Assembly (NCBI RefSeq): GCF_001428845.1
Contig: NZ_LMIU01000007.1
Coordinates: forward strand, 1,459-65,458
From: Achromobacter sp. Root83
GTDB lineage: Bacteria > Pseudomonadota > Gammaproteobacteria > Burkholderiales > Burkholderiaceae_B
Direction: 5' to 3'
DNA length: 64,000 bases
Shown here: positions 8,663-18,895 of the stretch, piece by piece
Numbering within the stretch: position 1 is the stretch's first letter
Layout: each line of letters opens with the position of its first letter
Notes under the pieces: generated by a model
What the model was told of the DNA's origin: nothing
Seen by the model: only the letters and a program-made list of their open reading frames with translations
The model's database searches: none
Position numbers and translations under genes: made by a program

Positions 8663-9303
8663 ATATTCTGCGTATCAATTGCAGCCCGAGGGGCCGCGCA
8701 TCCGAAAGCTACCGCCTGTCGCAACGGCTGGTCGACCGCCTGGCCCGGGCGGCCGGTGTGCCGGAACCCCGCATCACCGAGGTCGACGCCACCGCCCTGC
8801 CCCACGTGGACGACGATTACGCTGCCGCCCTGAGCGCGCGGGTCGACCCGGACGGCGACACGCTTGGCCGTGGCGCGCTGCGCCAGTCGACGGAGCTCAT
8901 CGAAAGCCTGCGCAACGCCAGCCACATCATCATTGCGACACCCATGCACAACTTCACGGTGCCCTCGTCGCTGAAGGTCTGGATCGATCATGTGGTGCGG
9001 GTGCGCAGCACGTTCGAGATCACGCCCCAAGGCAAGGTGGGGACGCTGGCGGACCGTCCGGTCTACGTGGCGATCTCATCGGGCGGAGAGTTCTCGGGCG
9101 AGGCCGCGCGGCAGTCCGACTTTCTGACGCCGTATCTGGGCTACCTGTTGGGAACGATCGGACTGCACGACGTGAATTTCTTTTCGGTGCAGGGAACGGC
9201 GCGGGGCGCAGAGGCGCTGGAAGCGGCGCGGGCCCGCGCCGAGGCGCAGATCGCGGCGCATGTCTTTACCGGGTTCGCGCGCAAGGAGCCCGCGCTGGCC
9301 TGA
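8659..9303 (+). CDS. azoR: FMN-dependent NADH:quinone oxidoreductase / azoreductase
   Basis: The 214-residue product has the flavodoxin-like fold of AzoR. The N-terminal strand and phosphate-binding loop (RINCSPRGRASESY) and the FMN-contact motif MHNFTVPSSLKVWIDHV near residue 97 are both clear, followed by SSGGEFSG near residue 141. Such enzymes reduce quinones by two electrons and cleave azo compounds, protecting against electrophile or thiol stress. The ATG at 8659 is chosen because it overlaps the GNAT stop and gives the family-normal N terminus. A terminator follows. Confidence 0.9.
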   Translation: MNILRINCSPRGRASESYRLSQRLVDRLARAAGVPEPRITEVDATALPHVDDDYAAALSARVDPDGDTLGRGALRQSTELIESLRNASHIIIATPMHNFTVPSSLKVWIDHVVRVRSTFEITPQGKVGTLADRPVYVAISSGGEFSGEAARQSDFLTPYLGYLLGTIGLHDVNFFSVQGTARGAEALEAARARAEAQIAAHVFTGFARKEPALA

Positions 9304-9409
9304 GCCGGCAGTCCGATCCCGCTTGATGTGTTTGGAACGTTGCGGGGTTACCAGCCCCGCCCCGCGAACGGTTCGAACGCACCGAGCCGCCAACACCAGT
9401 CTTGGAACA

Positions 9410-9431
9410 CGGGCGCGGCGCGCCCGTTTTT
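9410..9431 (+). terminator. Rho-independent terminator after azoR
   Basis: A seven-base stem (CGGGCGC/GCGCCCG) with a three-base loop is followed by five T residues, about 105 bases after the azoR stop. Confidence 0.8.
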
Positions 9432-9548
9432 CAATTATCCGGACCGCATTGACACCGCGGAATGCAGGGCACTACGCTAGCCCGCAAACCAGACCTGTCA
9501 CACAAACGGAGTATTTTCCGATCCGCATCCTGGTGCCGGAGGCGTGTA

Positions 9549-10061
9549 ATGACACTGCATAGACCAGGCGTGTTCGCCGCCGCTGTTTTTGTCGTCATCA
9601 GCCTGTCCACGTCCAATGCCGACGCGGCATGCAGCGAAAAGAAGATCGTCGCCATGGCAAAGGAGGGACGGTCGATCAAATCGATCGCCAAGTCCTGCAA
9701 CATGCCGGCCGCCAAGGTGCGGGAAGCGGCCGGAGACGCCGGCGCCGAGCCATCCAAGCCGCAGGCCGCGACGCAGAACCCGCCGCAATCCTCGCCCCAA
9801 ACTCCGTCCCAAACGCCGCCGCAAGCCCCGGCGCAAACCCCGGCCAAGGGCAAACCCAAGGCCGTTGCTCCGCCCGAGCCCGAGCCGGCGCCGGGCCTGC
9901 CCTCGGGTGCCGGGCTCGCAAGCTGCGACTGCAAGGGTTCCGTGCCGTATGGCAAGCGGGCGCCCGAGCTTCGCTGCCAGAGCGGCATGTCCATCGCCAC
10001 GCCCTGCCCCGGATACTGTTCACCCCATGGCATAGCGCCCTGGCGCCGGATCTGCAGCTGA
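9549..10061 (+). CDS. Exported protein: HTH-like segment, Pro/Gln linker, Cys-rich tail
   Basis: I do not recognise this 170-residue protein as a named family. A signal peptide (hydrophobic AAAVFVVISLSTSNADA) is followed by a mature N terminus CSEKKIVAMAKEGRSIKSIA that resembles a helix-turn-helix. Next comes a long Pro/Gln/Ala linker of short PQTPSQT-like repeats (about residues 78-115). The C-terminal 45 residues contain six cysteines, including CDC and CPGYC. The start is fixed by GGAGG six bases before the ATG. The design suggests a periplasmic or surface protein with a disulfide-stabilised C-terminal module. A DNA-binding role outside the cytoplasm would be odd, so the HTH resemblance may only be structural. 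Confidence 0.7.
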   Translation: MTLHRPGVFAAAVFVVISLSTSNADAACSEKKIVAMAKEGRSIKSIAKSCNMPAAKVREAAGDAGAEPSKPQAATQNPPQSSPQTPSQTPPQAPAQTPAKGKPKAVAPPEPEPAPGLPSGAGLASCDCKGSVPYGKRAPELRCQSGMSIATPCPGYCSPHGIAPWRRICS

Positions 10062-10075
10062 GCGCAGGCCGCCCG

Positions 10076-11653
10076 TCAACCGGGCTGGGGCGACGCCTGC
10101 CCGATCGGGCGCGCATGCACCTGGTCGATCCGCAGCCCGTCGCGGCGGGTGACTTCGAACCCCCAGTCGCGCAGCAGGACGGTGTCGCCGGTGTCGGGAA
10201 TGCGGCCGCCGGCGCGCAGCAGGCAGCCGGCCAGCGTGGCGTCGGGGTAGTCGTCGGCCAGGGCCGGCGCGTCCAGCAGACGCGCCGCTTCGTCGACGGA
10301 CAGGCGGCCTTCCAGCAGCCAGGAACCGTCTGAAAGCTGCAGCGCCTCGGGCTGGTCTTCGCGGTGTTCGGGCAGATCGCCGCCCACCGCCGTCAGCACG
10401 TCGAGCGGCGTCACCAGGCCTTCGCACACGCCGTGCTCGTCCACGACGATCAGCATGTGGTCGCGCGAGGCACGGAGTTCCTCCAGCACCTTGAGCACCG
10501 GCGTGGTTTCCAGGACATAGCGCGGCTCGCGGGCAAGCTCCACGAGGTCGATGGGACCGGGGTTTTGCAACAGCGGCAGCACATCCTTGAAGTGCAGCAC
10601 GCCCAGCACGTTGGCCGGATCACCCGCGCAAAGCGGCAGGCGCGAGTGGCCGGTGGCGAACTTGCGGACGATGGCGTCCGGCGTGTCGGCCACGTCCAGC
10701 CAGGTCATGTCGCCGCGAGGCACCATGATGGACCGCACGTCGCGGCCGCCGATGGACAGTACGCGCTCGATCATGGAGCTTTCCTCGGGCGCGAAGGCGG
10801 GTTCGTCGCCCGCGCCGTCGACCAGCGCCACCACGTCGTCCACCTGCTGCCCCGGCTGGCCGGCGCGGCCGCCGCGCAGCAGCCGCAGCACCGCCTGCGC
10901 CGTGCGCTGGCGGCGCCCCAGGGCATGGGTGCCGCGCGCGCGGTTGCGGCGGGCAAGCTGGTTGCAGAGCTCGATCAGGATCGAGAAGCCGATGGCGGCG
11001 TACAGGTAGCCCTTGGGCACATGGAAGCCCAGGCCTTCGGCCACCAGGCTGAAGCCGATCATCAGCAACAGGCCCAGGCACAGGATCACGACCGTGGGGT
11101 GGCGGCCCACGAAAGCCATCAGCGGACGGCTGGCCAGCATCATGACGGCCATTGCCAGCACCACGGCGATCATCATGATGCTCAGGTCCTGCACCATGCC
11201 CACGGCGGTGATGACGGAGTCCAGCGAGAACACGGCGTCGAGCACCACGATCTGCAGGATCACCTGCCAGAACACCGCATGCTGCGGCTTCTGGCCCTGG
11301 TCGTGGCTGGCGCTGCCTTCCACGCGCTCATGCAGTTCCATCGTGCCCTTGAAGAGCAGGAACATGCCGCCCAGGATCAGGATGAGGTCCCGTCCTGAAA
11401 TCTCCGCGCCCAGCACGGTGAACAGGGGCGCGGTCAGGGTCACCACCCAGGCGATGCTGGCCAGCAGGCCCAGCCGCATCACCAGCGCGAGCGTCAGGCC
11501 GATCAGGCGCGCGCGGTTGCGCTGGTCGGGCGGCAGTTTGTCCGCCAGGATGGCGATGAACACCAGGTTGTCGATACCCAGCACAATCTCGAGCACAACC
11601 AGGGTCGCCAGGCCAAGCCAGGCGGTGGGGTCGGACATCCAATCGAAAATCAT
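10076..11653 (-). CDS. TerC family membrane protein with CBS pair and CorC/HlyC domain
   Basis: The 525-residue protein fuses three parts. Residues 1-230 are a TerC-type integral membrane domain with about seven helices and the acidic motif [15 protein letters not shown] pair of CBS domains follows at about 300-420 ([13 protein letters not shown] marks the first). The C-terminal CorC/HlyC domain comes last (about 435-520). TerC proteins are linked to manganese or calcium homeostasis and metal loading of exported proteins; CBS/CorC domains usually sense nucleotides or Mg. Together they suggest a metal-flux protein. The ATG at 11653 starts the first membrane helix directly. No manganese riboswitch pattern was found upstream. 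Confidence 0.87.
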   Translation of the reverse strand: MIFDWMSDPTAWLGLATLVVLEIVLGIDNLVFIAILADKLPPDQRNRARLIGLTLALVMRLGLLASIAWVVTLTAPLFTVLGAEISGRDLILILGGMFLLFKGTMELHERVEGSASHDQGQKPQHAVFWQVILQIVVLDAVFSLDSVITAVGMVQDLSIMMIAVVLAMAVMMLASRPLMAFVGRHPTVVILCLGLLLMIGFSLVAEGLGFHVPKGYLYAAIGFSILIELCNQLARRNRARGTHALGRRQRTAQAVLRLLRGGRAGQPGQQVDDVVALVDGAGDEPAFAPEESSMIERVLSIGGRDVRSIMVPRGDMTWLDVADTPDAIVRKFATGHSRLPLCAGDPANVLGVLHFKDVLPLLQNPGPIDLVELAREPRYVLETTPVLKVLEELRASRDHMLIVVDEHGVCEGLVTPLDVLTAVGGDLPEHREDQPEALQLSDGSWLLEGRLSVDEAARLLDAPALADDYPDATLAGCLLRAGGRIPDTGDTVLLRDWGFEVTRRDGLRIDQVHARPIGQASPQPG

Positions 11654-12116
11654 CAGGTTTCCACGGAAAGCGTGAGCGGGCGCGCGCGGGCGCCGCATAG
11701 GTGGGAAGGGAATGCGTGGGGCGCGCCGGCAAGGCATTGCGGAGGCGCGCGGTGCAGCCGGGCGGCCGGCGGCGGAGCGCGGCAGCCCAGGCGCGGCGTG
11801 GCCGCGATGGCGCTGAGGGAAGTGGCGGGCAGGCGCAAGGCCTCTGCCACGGCAATACTGGGAGGGGGCATCGGGCGCCGGCGAGGTTGCGGCGCCCTGC
11901 TAGAGGGTGGGTCTTCGGTCATAGTTGGCGGAAGGCTCCGGCTGCGCGGGGCAGCATGGGTCGGAGGGTCCGCCGTGCTCTCTTTCTTACTGGAAACTGA
12001 ATAATACCTGAAACTGGCGGACGGTCGATTGGGGCGTACCCGCGATGACGCAGCGCAAATGGGCGCATCGCGCAGGGGGACGCATCACCGCAAACCTTAT
12101 AGAATGGGCGCCGACC
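11654..12116. other. Spacer between divergent terC-like and DUF2946 genes
   Basis: About 460 very GC-rich bases carry open but Arg/Pro/Ala-rich frames on both strands, none of which resembles a known protein. A likely sigma70 -10 element (TATAGAAT) lies near 12098, just before the DUF2946 gene. I see no riboswitch or repeat here. Confidence 0.4.
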
Positions 12117-12518
12117 ATGCGCAGTCCGCCTTCCCTGCCCCGCAACGCCGCGAGCCTTTGGCTGGTGCTGGTTCTGTTCGTGCTGAAGGCGATGGTGCCG
12201 CAGGGCTTCATGCCCGCCACGCAGCAAAGCGGCACCCTGATCCAATTGTGCTCGGCGGCCGGCCCCATCTGGGTGGCGGGCCCCGCCAAGTCCGACGACG
12301 CACCTGACCAGCGGCACGCGGCGCAGGCCGCGAGCTGCCCGATGGGCGCGGCGTTCGCTTCGGTGCCGCTGCCACCTTCGCCCGTCCTGGTGGCCGTGGC
12401 CGCGTCCGTCATGGCGCATCCGCTGGCGGCCCGGGCGCCGCCCCGCGCCGCCAACGGCTCGGTTTCCGGGGCGCCGCTGGGCGCCCGCGCCCCGCCTGCC
12501 TACTCGGTATTTCGCTAA
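12117..12518 (+). CDS. DUF2946 family small membrane-anchored protein
   Basis: The 133-residue protein fits DUF2946: a basic N terminus, one hydrophobic segment (LVLVLFVLKAMVPQGFMP), then a loop with conserved cysteines (LCSAAGPIW and SCPMG) and a His between them, and an Ala/Pro-rich tail. DUF2946 genes often stand beside TonB-dependent copper or siderophore receptors, and this one is 48 bases upstream of such a receptor in the same direction. A role in metal handling at the envelope is inferred from that context and the Cys/His content. The ATG at 12117 is preferred over an upstream in-frame ATG, which would add a basic hydrophilic tail. Confidence 0.72.
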   Translation: MRSPPSLPRNAASLWLVLVLFVLKAMVPQGFMPATQQSGTLIQLCSAAGPIWVAGPAKSDDAPDQRHAAQAASCPMGAAFASVPLPPSPVLVAVAASVMAHPLAARAPPRAANGSVSGAPLGARAPPAYSVFR

Positions 12519-12566
12519 CCATCGCGCCGCCGCCGTGCGGCAATTCTTAGCTTACCGAGAGTACCC

Positions 12567-14702
12567 ATGTCTTCCATTTCCGCCAGGACGCATCGCGTCC
12601 TGAAGCGGCGCGCGGCCATCTGGACCGCGCTCGCCTTCACGCCCGCGCTGTATGCGCAACCGGCGCCTGTCGCCACCCTGCCCAGCATTTCCGTGTCCGG
12701 CGACACGCCGCCCCTTACGCTGCTGGAAACCGCCGCCACCGGCACCCTGCTGGGACTGACGCCCTTCGAAACGCCGGCCAGCATCGAGATCATCAGCAAC
12801 GAGCAATTGCGCGAACGGGGCGCCGTGACCGTCACCGACGCCATCATCCAGGCGGCCGGCATCACCGCCATGCGCCACCCCGGCAACGGCGGCTCGTCGC
12901 TGTCGGCGCGCGGCTTCACCGATTCCAATTCCATCGCACAGCTCTACGACGGTGTGCGCCAGTACGGCGGCGTCGGCCAGACTTTTATCTATGACCCCTG
13001 GGCCGTGGACCGCATCGAAGTGCTGCGCGGGCCCGCTTCGGTGCTGTATGGCGAAGGCGCCATCGGCGGCGTGGTCAACGTGATCCCCAAAAAACCCACG
13101 CGCGGACCGATTGAAAACGAGATCCAGGCCACGGTGGGCACGCACGATACCCAACGCCTGGGCATTGGCAGCGGCGGCGCGCTGGATGAAAAATGGTCGT
13201 ACCGCCTGGACGTCAGCGGCAACCATACCGATTCGGGCATCAGCCTGGGCGATTCGCGCGACGCCGCCATCACCGCGGCGCTGCGGCTGGACGTGTCGCC
13301 CGAGCTGAACTTCACCCTGACGCAAGCCCTGGCCTGGCAGGAACCCACACGCTACTTCGGCACGCCGCTGCGCGACGGGACGATGGACTACGGCCTGCGC
13401 CACCAGAACTACAACGTGGCCGACAGCAAGATCATCTACCGCGACAGCCGCAGCGAGCTGAAAGCCGAGTGGTCGCCCAATGCCGCCACGCTGGTGAGAA
13501 GCCGCGTGTACTACCTGGGCAGTGACCGCGACTATCGCAACGCCGAAAATTACGCGTGGACGCCCGCGGCGATGATCGAACGCACCGGCTACACCGACAT
13601 CCGCCACGACCAGGAACAGACCGGCATGATCACGGACGCCACGTTCGATGGCCGCCTGCTGGGCCTGGCAAACAAGGTGGCGGTGGGCTTCGAGGTGAAC
13701 CGCTCCTCGCTCAAGCACACCAACAATTCCCCCTACTCCGGGACCTCGCTGGTCGATCCCTGGGAGCCGGATCACGGACGCTTCATCAACGTGGCCGGCA
13801 CCACGCCGCGCTACCGCAACACGGCCAGCCAGTACGCGCTGTTCGCCGAAGACCGCCTGATGCTGACGTCGCGCTGGTCCCTGCTGGGCGGCCTGCGCTA
13901 CGACCATATCGACTTGACGCGGCGTGACCTGGTGGCCGGCCAGACCGCCTACCGGACCACGTTCAACAACGTGGGCTGGCGCGTCGGCACGGTTTACGAC
14001 GTGCTGCCGACCCTGTCCGTCTATGGGCAGTACGCCGAAGCCGCGGACCCGGTCGCCAGCCTGCTCCTGCTGTCCCCGGCCAACAAGAACTTCGACCTGT
14101 CCAAGGGCAAGCAGATCGAGGTGGGCGTGAAACAGACCTTCTGGGATAACAAGGGCCAGTGGACGCTCGCGGCGTATCACATCCAGAAGGACAATCTGGT
14201 GACGCGCGATCCGAACGACCCGGCGCTGCGCATCCAGGTGGGCGAGCAGTCCTCGCGCGGCGTGGAGGCCACCCTGAGCGTGGAACTGACGCCCGCGTGG
14301 CGCGTGGACCTGAACGCCGTGGCGCTGCGCGCGCGCTATGACGACTTCAACGAATCGGTCAACGGCGTCAGCGTGTCGCGCAACGGCAACGTGCCGTCGG
14401 ACGTGCCGGAACGCGTGGCCAACGCCTGGGTAAGCTGGAAGTTCGCGCCGCAGTGGACCGCCAGCGCGGGCGTGCGCTATGTGGGCAAACGCTATGCGGA
14501 TTCCGCCAACCGGATCGAGATGGCGGGCTACACGACCACCAACCTGGCCCTGCAATGGGAGGCGCGCCGCGATCTGAGCCTGGCGCTGCGCGCTTTCAAT
14601 GTGTTCGACCGGCAGTATGCGGAAACCGCCTACTACAACCAGACGCAATGGCTGCTGGGCGAAGGCCGGCGCGTGGAGCTGAGCGCCAACTACCGCTTCT
14701 AG
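12567..14702 (+). CDS. TonB-dependent siderophore receptor
   Basis: The 711-residue protein is a complete TonB-dependent outer-membrane receptor. A signal peptide ends near residue 31 (PALYAQP). The plug domain (about 50-165) carries [16 protein letters not shown] and the [11 protein letters not shown] motif typical for siderophore receptors. The rest is a 22-strand barrel rich in aromatic turns, and the last residue is Phe, as needed for BAM recognition. It imports a ferric siderophore, or possibly another metal chelate, using TonB energy. It directly follows the DUF2946 gene. No sigma/anti-sigma pair is fused or adjacent, so it lacks an N-terminal signalling extension. Confidence 0.9.
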   Translation: MSSISARTHRVLKRRAAIWTALAFTPALYAQPAPVATLPSISVSGDTPPLTLLETAATGTLLGLTPFETPASIEIISNEQLRERGAVTVTDAIIQAAGITAMRHPGNGGSSLSARGFTDSNSIAQLYDGVRQYGGVGQTFIYDPWAVDRIEVLRGPASVLYGEGAIGGVVNVIPKKPTRGPIENEIQATVGTHDTQRLGIGSGGALDEKWSYRLDVSGNHTDSGISLGDSRDAAITAALRLDVSPELNFTLTQALAWQEPTRYFGTPLRDGTMDYGLRHQNYNVADSKIIYRDSRSELKAEWSPNAATLVRSRVYYLGSDRDYRNAENYAWTPAAMIERTGYTDIRHDQEQTGMITDATFDGRLLGLANKVAVGFEVNRSSLKHTNNSPYSGTSLVDPWEPDHGRFINVAGTTPRYRNTASQYALFAEDRLMLTSRWSLLGGLRYDHIDLTRRDLVAGQTAYRTTFNNVGWRVGTVYDVLPTLSVYGQYAEAADPVASLLLLSPANKNFDLSKGKQIEVGVKQTFWDNKGQWTLAAYHIQKDNLVTRDPNDPALRIQVGEQSSRGVEATLSVELTPAWRVDLNAVALRARYDDFNESVNGVSVSRNGNVPSDVPERVANAWVSWKFAPQWTASAGVRYVGKRYADSANRIEMAGYTTTNLALQWEARRDLSLALRAFNVFDRQYAETAYYNQTQWLLGEGRRVELSANYRF

Positions 14703-14752
14703 AAATCGCAGGACCCGCGCCGCTCCCGTGGACTGACGTTTTGTTACGCCGC

Positions 14753-14769
14753 GGGAACGGCGCTTGCTT
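14753..14769 (+). promoter_or_regulatory. sigma54 promoter of the ybhP-clsB operon
   Basis: GGGAACGGCGCTTGCTT has GG at 14754-14755 and GC at 14766-14767, the strict 10-base sigma54 spacing, with TTGCT at -12. Transcription should begin near 14778, about 23 bases before ybhP. Confidence 0.75.
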
Positions 14770-14800
14770 GGGCGGACAGGCCATCCATACCGGAGCTTTC

Positions 14801-15565
14801 ATGCCCTCGCACTATATCGACGCCACGACGCTGACGGTGTTGACCGTGAATACCCACAAGGGCTTCACCAGTTTCAACCGCCGGTTCATGTTGCACGAAT
14901 TGCGGGAAGCGCTGCGCACGGCGGCCCCCGACGTGGTTTTTCTACAAGAAGTGCTGGGCGAGCATCAGGCCCACGCCGGACGCCACGAATCGTGGCCGGC
15001 CCAATCCCAGTACGAATTCCTGGCGGACACCCTGTGGACGGACTTTGCCTATGGCCGCAACGCCGTCTATCCCGAAGGCCACCACGGCAACGCGATCCTG
15101 TCGCGCTATCCGATCGAACGGCACGATAACCATGATGTCAGCGTCGACGGCCATGAGGGCCGCGGCCTGCTGCACTGCGTGCTGCGCCCGCCTTCCCTGC
15201 GCGCCCCGGTCCATGCGATCTGCGTGCATCTGGGGCTGCTGGAGCGCCACCGCAGCCAGCAACTGCGCCGCTTGTGCGACCTGGTGGCGCACGAGGTGCC
15301 CCCGGACGAGCCGCTGCTGATCGCGGGCGACTTCAACGATTGGCGCCTGCGCGCCGAGCGCCTGATGAGCCGTTGCGGGACGCGCGAGGTATTCACGTCG
15401 CGCCTGGGCCGGCCCGCCAGGACCTTTCCCGCGCGCTGGCCCTTGCTGCGCCTGGATCGCATCTATGTGCGCAGCGTGCGCGACTGGCAGCCTGTGCCCC
15501 TCGCCTCGCGGGTGTGGTCACGGCTGTCCGACCACGTGCCGATCTGCGCGGAGATCGCGCTATGA
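14801..15565 (+). CDS. ybhP: Endonuclease/exonuclease/phosphatase family protein (YbhP-like)
   Basis: The 254-residue protein is a member of the Mg-dependent EEP superfamily, with VLTVNTHKG near residue 10, VFLQEV near residue 46, GDFNDWR near 176 and the terminal SDHVPI motif. In E. coli the homologue YbhP is encoded beside clsB (ybhO) and ybhN, the same order seen here, so a link to phospholipid metabolism is likely, although its substrate is not established. The gene is first in a five-gene operon, has a sigma54 promoter just upstream, and overlaps clsB by four bases (ATGA). Confidence 0.86.
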   Translation: MPSHYIDATTLTVLTVNTHKGFTSFNRRFMLHELREALRTAAPDVVFLQEVLGEHQAHAGRHESWPAQSQYEFLADTLWTDFAYGRNAVYPEGHHGNAILSRYPIERHDNHDVSVDGHEGRGLLHCVLRPPSLRAPVHAICVHLGLLERHRSQQLRRLCDLVAHEVPPDEPLLIAGDFNDWRLRAERLMSRCGTREVFTSRLGRPARTFPARWPLLRLDRIYVRSVRDWQPVPLASRVWSRLSDHVPICAEIAL

Positions 15566-16755
15566 ACCTGGGCTGGCGCGAACACAACCGGTACACGCTG
15601 CTTGAAAACGGCACGGAATACTTTCCCGCCGTGATCAAGGCCATCGAGGCCGCGCAGAGCGAAGTGCTGGTGGAGACCTTCATTCTTTTTGACGACGCGG
15701 TGGGCCAGGACATACAACGCGCCCTGATCGCGGCGGCGCGGCGTGGCGTCAGCGTGGATCTGACGGTGGACGGCTACGGATCCGACGAGCTGGGAGACGC
15801 CTTCGTGGGAGCCATGACGGAAAGCGGCATCCGCTTCCACGTGTTCGACCCCCGTCCCCGCCTGTTGGGCGTGCGCACCAATGTGTTCCGGCGCATGCAC
15901 CGCAAGATCGTGGCGGTGGACCGGAAGCTCGCGTTCGTCGGCGGCATCAATTTTTCCGCGGACCACCTGCCCGAGTTCGGCCCCGAGGCCAAGCAGGACT
16001 ACGCCGTGGTGCTGGAGGGGCCGCTGGCCGAGGACATTGCGGATTTTGCTCGGGCCGCGTTGAACGGCGGCGGGCCGCGGCGGCAGCGCCGGCGCCCTGC
16101 CCGCCTGGACCCCTTGCCGGACGGCGACGGCGGCGGCCGCCTGGTGGTGCGCGACAACGTCGGCCACCAGAATGACATCGAACGCTATTACCGGGCGGGC
16201 GTGCGCTCGGCCCGCCAGGACGTGCTGATCGCCAACGCCTACTTCTTTCCCGGCTACCACCTGCTGCGCGACCTGGCCAACGCGGCGCGCCGCGGGGTGC
16301 GCGTCAGGTTGTTGCTGCAGGGCGAGCCGGATGTGCTGGTGGCCCGCCTGGCCGCCACCATGCTGTATGACTACCTGATCGACGCCGGGGTGGAGATCCA
16401 CGAATACTGCAAGCGGCCGCTGCACGGCAAGGTGGCCTGCTTTGATGACGACTGGTCGACGATAGGCTCCAGCAATCTGGACCCGCTGAGCCTGGCGCTG
16501 AACCTGGAGGCCAACGTGGTGGCACGGGACGCATCGCTGAATGCGGCGCTGCGGCGCAGCCTGGACCGACTGATCGCGCAGGATTGCCGCCCGGTGGAAC
16601 TGCCCAAGAACTCCAAGCGCCGCCTGCGCCGCTTGTGGATCGGGGTGGTGGTGTTTCACTTCCTGCGGCGCTTCCCGGCCTGGGCCGGCAGCCTGCCCGC
16701 GCACAAGCCCCGGCTGCACTCCGTGGCTGCCGAACCTGGCGGGGACACCGCATGA
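15562..16755 (+). CDS. clsB: Cardiolipin synthase ClsB (phospholipase D family)
   Basis: The 397-residue protein has two phospholipase D (HKD) motifs: [18 protein letters not shown] at about residue 113 and [18 protein letters not shown] at about residue 288. ClsB makes cardiolipin from phosphatidylglycerol lipids at the inner membrane and, unlike ClsA, has no N-terminal membrane helices, which fits this sequence. A basic C-terminal region with a hydrophobic patch ([16 protein letters not shown]) may aid membrane contact. It overlaps ybhP and ybhN by four bases on either side, indicating tight coupling. Regulation by the sigma54 promoter upstream of ybhP would connect membrane remodelling to the stress regulon. 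Confidence 0.92.
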   Translation: MNLGWREHNRYTLLENGTEYFPAVIKAIEAAQSEVLVETFILFDDAVGQDIQRALIAAARRGVSVDLTVDGYGSDELGDAFVGAMTESGIRFHVFDPRPRLLGVRTNVFRRMHRKIVAVDRKLAFVGGINFSADHLPEFGPEAKQDYAVVLEGPLAEDIADFARAALNGGGPRRQRRRPARLDPLPDGDGGGRLVVRDNVGHQNDIERYYRAGVRSARQDVLIANAYFFPGYHLLRDLANAARRGVRVRLLLQGEPDVLVARLAATMLYDYLIDAGVEIHEYCKRPLHGKVACFDDDWSTIGSSNLDPLSLALNLEANVVARDASLNAALRRSLDRLIAQDCRPVELPKNSKRRLRRLWIGVVVFHFLRRFPAWAGSLPAHKPRLHSVAAEPGGDTA

Positions 16756-17762
16756 GAATCTTCCGCACTTCGTGGATGCGGGCCGTGCGGCACCGCTGGC
16801 CCCGCATCAAGCGCATTCTGCCCATCCTCGTCCTGCTGGTGGTGGGCGGGCTGCTGTATTACTTCGGCCGCTCGGTGGACTGGCCCCAGGTCTGGATCGC
16901 CATGCGCAAGATTCCCGCCGAGCGGATCGCGGTGGCGGCGGGATTGGTGCTGGCGGGCTATCTGGCTTACGGCAGCCTGGATCTGTTGGGAAAACGGTAT
17001 ACGCACCATACCCTGGCGGCCCCCAAGGCCCTGGGCGTCGCCATCGTCAGCTACGCGTTGAATCTGAACCTGGGCGTGCTGGTGGGCGGCCTGGGCGCAC
17101 GGCTGCGGCTGTATACGCGGCTGGGGTGCCGCAAGTCCGTCGCGACGCGCGTAGCCCTGTTTTCCGCGGCGTCGAACTGGATCGGCTACGGCTGGCTGGC
17201 GGGCGCGCTGTTCGTGTGGGGCGTCGTGCCCGTGCCCGCCGGGTGGGAAATCGGTTCGGGCATGCTGCGCTTGCTGGGCGTGGGACTGCTCGCGCTGGCT
17301 GGCGCTTATGTGCTGACCTGCGCGAAATCCCGCCGGCGCAATTGGACCTGGATGGGGCAGCGCGTGACCCTGCCCGGCGCGGGCATGGCCTTGGCCCAGA
17401 GCGCCGTGGCCGCGCTGTCCTGGGCGATCATGGGCGGCATCATCTATGTATTGCTGCAAGGCAAGGCGGACTACCCCGCGGTGCTGGGCATCCTGCTCTG
17501 CACCAGTTTCGCGGCGGTCATCACCCGCGTGCCGGGCGGGCTGGGTACGACCGAGGCTATTTTCGTGGCCGCGCTGGCGCCGCAGATCCCGGCCGCCGAA
17601 GTCCTGGGCGCGGCGCTCGCCTACCGCGCGCTCTACGCCCTGGCGCCCCTTTGCCTGGCGCTGGCGGCCTTTCCCCTGATCGAACTTCGGCTGGGACTGC
17701 GCCGCCGCAAAACGCCCGCGCCGCCCGCCCCGCCTGGTGGCGCGGCACGCCGCTTGCTGTAA
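16752..17762 (+). CDS. ybhN: YbhN-like membrane protein (LPG synthase membrane-domain family)
   Basis: The 336-residue polytopic protein has about eight hydrophobic helices and belongs to the UPF0104/lysylphosphatidylglycerol synthetase transmembrane family. The family stretch ITRVPGGLGTTEAIFVA lies near residue 260. It lacks the soluble aminoacyl-transfer domain of MprF, so it is not itself an LPG synthase. YbhN proteins accompany ClsB and have been proposed to take part in phospholipid transport or biogenesis. The start overlaps the clsB stop (ATGA). The basic C-terminal tail is Pro/Ala-rich. Confidence 0.86.
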   Translation: MRIFRTSWMRAVRHRWPRIKRILPILVLLVVGGLLYYFGRSVDWPQVWIAMRKIPAERIAVAAGLVLAGYLAYGSLDLLGKRYTHHTLAAPKALGVAIVSYALNLNLGVLVGGLGARLRLYTRLGCRKSVATRVALFSAASNWIGYGWLAGALFVWGVVPVPAGWEIGSGMLRLLGVGLLALAGAYVLTCAKSRRRNWTWMGQRVTLPGAGMALAQSAVAALSWAIMGGIIYVLLQGKADYPAVLGILLCTSFAAVITRVPGGLGTTEAIFVAALAPQIPAAEVLGAALAYRALYALAPLCLALAAFPLIELRLGLRRRKTPAPPAPPGGAARRLL

Positions 17763-17770
17763 GGCCGCCC

Positions 17771-18895
17771 ATGAACCGTCCCCTTGCACCCCACACCGTC
17801 GCCGCCTATCCACGGCGCGCGGGCGCGTCCGAACATGAAATCGCTTCGCAGGAAGCGCTGGCGCTACGGCTGGCCGCCCTGCTGGGGCTGCGATTCGTGC
17901 CCGGGTTCCGGCCCAGCCGCCACCGCGGCGAACCTCCACCCTACTACGTGCCCGACCGCAGCATTACCAGTCTGGCGCGCGCCGCCAAACTGGGCATCTC
18001 GCGGGCGGCGGATCTGTACGGCGGCGTGACGCCGCACGCCTTCGTCGCGTCGAAGTCCATCACCCATGGTGTGTTCGATGCGCGGGCCAAGGCGCCCGAG
18101 GGCTGGGTGCGCAACCTGGCCGAGGAGCTGCGCGAGGTGGTGCTCAAGGGATATTCCGCCTTTACGCTGGAGGACGCGCAGCGCGCCGGAGAACGCATGC
18201 TGCGCGATGGAGCACTGCGCATCAAGCCGGCGGACGCCAATGCGGGCCGTGGGCAGATAGTCGTACGCACGCCGGAAGAACTGCGCAAGGGGCTAGCCCT
18301 GCAGCATGCCGCGTCCGTGCGCCGGCTGGGGCTGGTGCTGGAGGAAGACCTGGCGGAAATCTCCACCTACAGCGTGGGCTGGACCCGCGTGGGCAAGCTG
18401 GAAACCTCGTATGTGGGCACGCAGCGCCTGACGCCGGACAACGACGGGGTGTCGGTCTATGGCGGTTCGACGCTCTGCTTTGCCCGGGGCGGCTTCGACG
18501 AGTTGCGGGCGCTGGACCTGTCCGACGAAGAGCGGCTCGCCGTCGATATGGCCTGCCGCTACGACACGGCGGTGTCCACCGCCTACCCTGATTTCTTTGC
18601 TTCGCGCCGCAACTACGACGTCGCCATCGGGCGCACGGCGGCGGGCGAACCGCGATCCGGCGTGCTGGAACAGTCCTGGCGCGCGGGCGGCGCGAGCATT
18701 GCCGAGCTTGCGGCGCTGCAGGCATTCCTGCTGTCGCCCTCGTTGAAGACGGTGCTTGCCGCCACCCGCGAACGCTATGGCCACGACGAACCCCTGCCGA
18801 CGCCGCAGCGCTGCGTCTACCGGGGCGAGGATTCCGCCGTGGGTATGATTACCAAGTCGGGTGGCATTCTGGAGGAGGACAATGGCGGCGTTTAG
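17771..18895 (+). CDS. DUF3182 family protein
   Basis: The 374-residue protein matches DUF3182, a soluble family without an assigned function. Residues 140-330 resemble an ATP-grasp-like arrangement: IKPADANAGRGQIVVR, then an acidic VLEEDLAEISTYSVGW segment and the late FFASRRNYDVAIG stretch. ATP-dependent ligase activity is therefore possible but is inference. It starts eight bases after ybhN and its stop lies inside the next gene, so it belongs to the ybhP-clsB operon and probably acts in envelope or lipid metabolism. No signal peptide is present. Confidence 0.8.
   Translation: MNRPLAPHTVAAYPRRAGASEHEIASQEALALRLAALLGLRFVPGFRPSRHRGEPPPYYVPDRSITSLARAAKLGISRAADLYGGVTPHAFVASKSITHGVFDARAKAPEGWVRNLAEELREVVLKGYSAFTLEDAQRAGERMLRDGALRIKPADANAGRGQIVVRTPEELRKGLALQHAASVRRLGLVLEEDLAEISTYSVGWTRVGKLETSYVGTQRLTPDNDGVSVYGGSTLCFARGGFDELRALDLSDEERLAVDMACRYDTAVSTAYPDFFASRRNYDVAIGRTAAGEPRSGVLEQSWRAGGASIAELAALQAFLLSPSLKTVLAATRERYGHDEPLPTPQRCVYRGEDSAVGMITKSGGILEEDNGGV

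Noticed and set aside
11654-11950. Manganese (yybP-ykoY) riboswitch before the TerC-type gene
   Set aside because: TerC genes often have one, but the conserved loops of this RNA are not seen in the leader.
14801-15565. Longer start for ybhP within the TonB receptor gene
   Set aside because: The upstream extension is a shadow of the receptor's reading frame; the sigma54 promoter at 14753 also lies after those codons.
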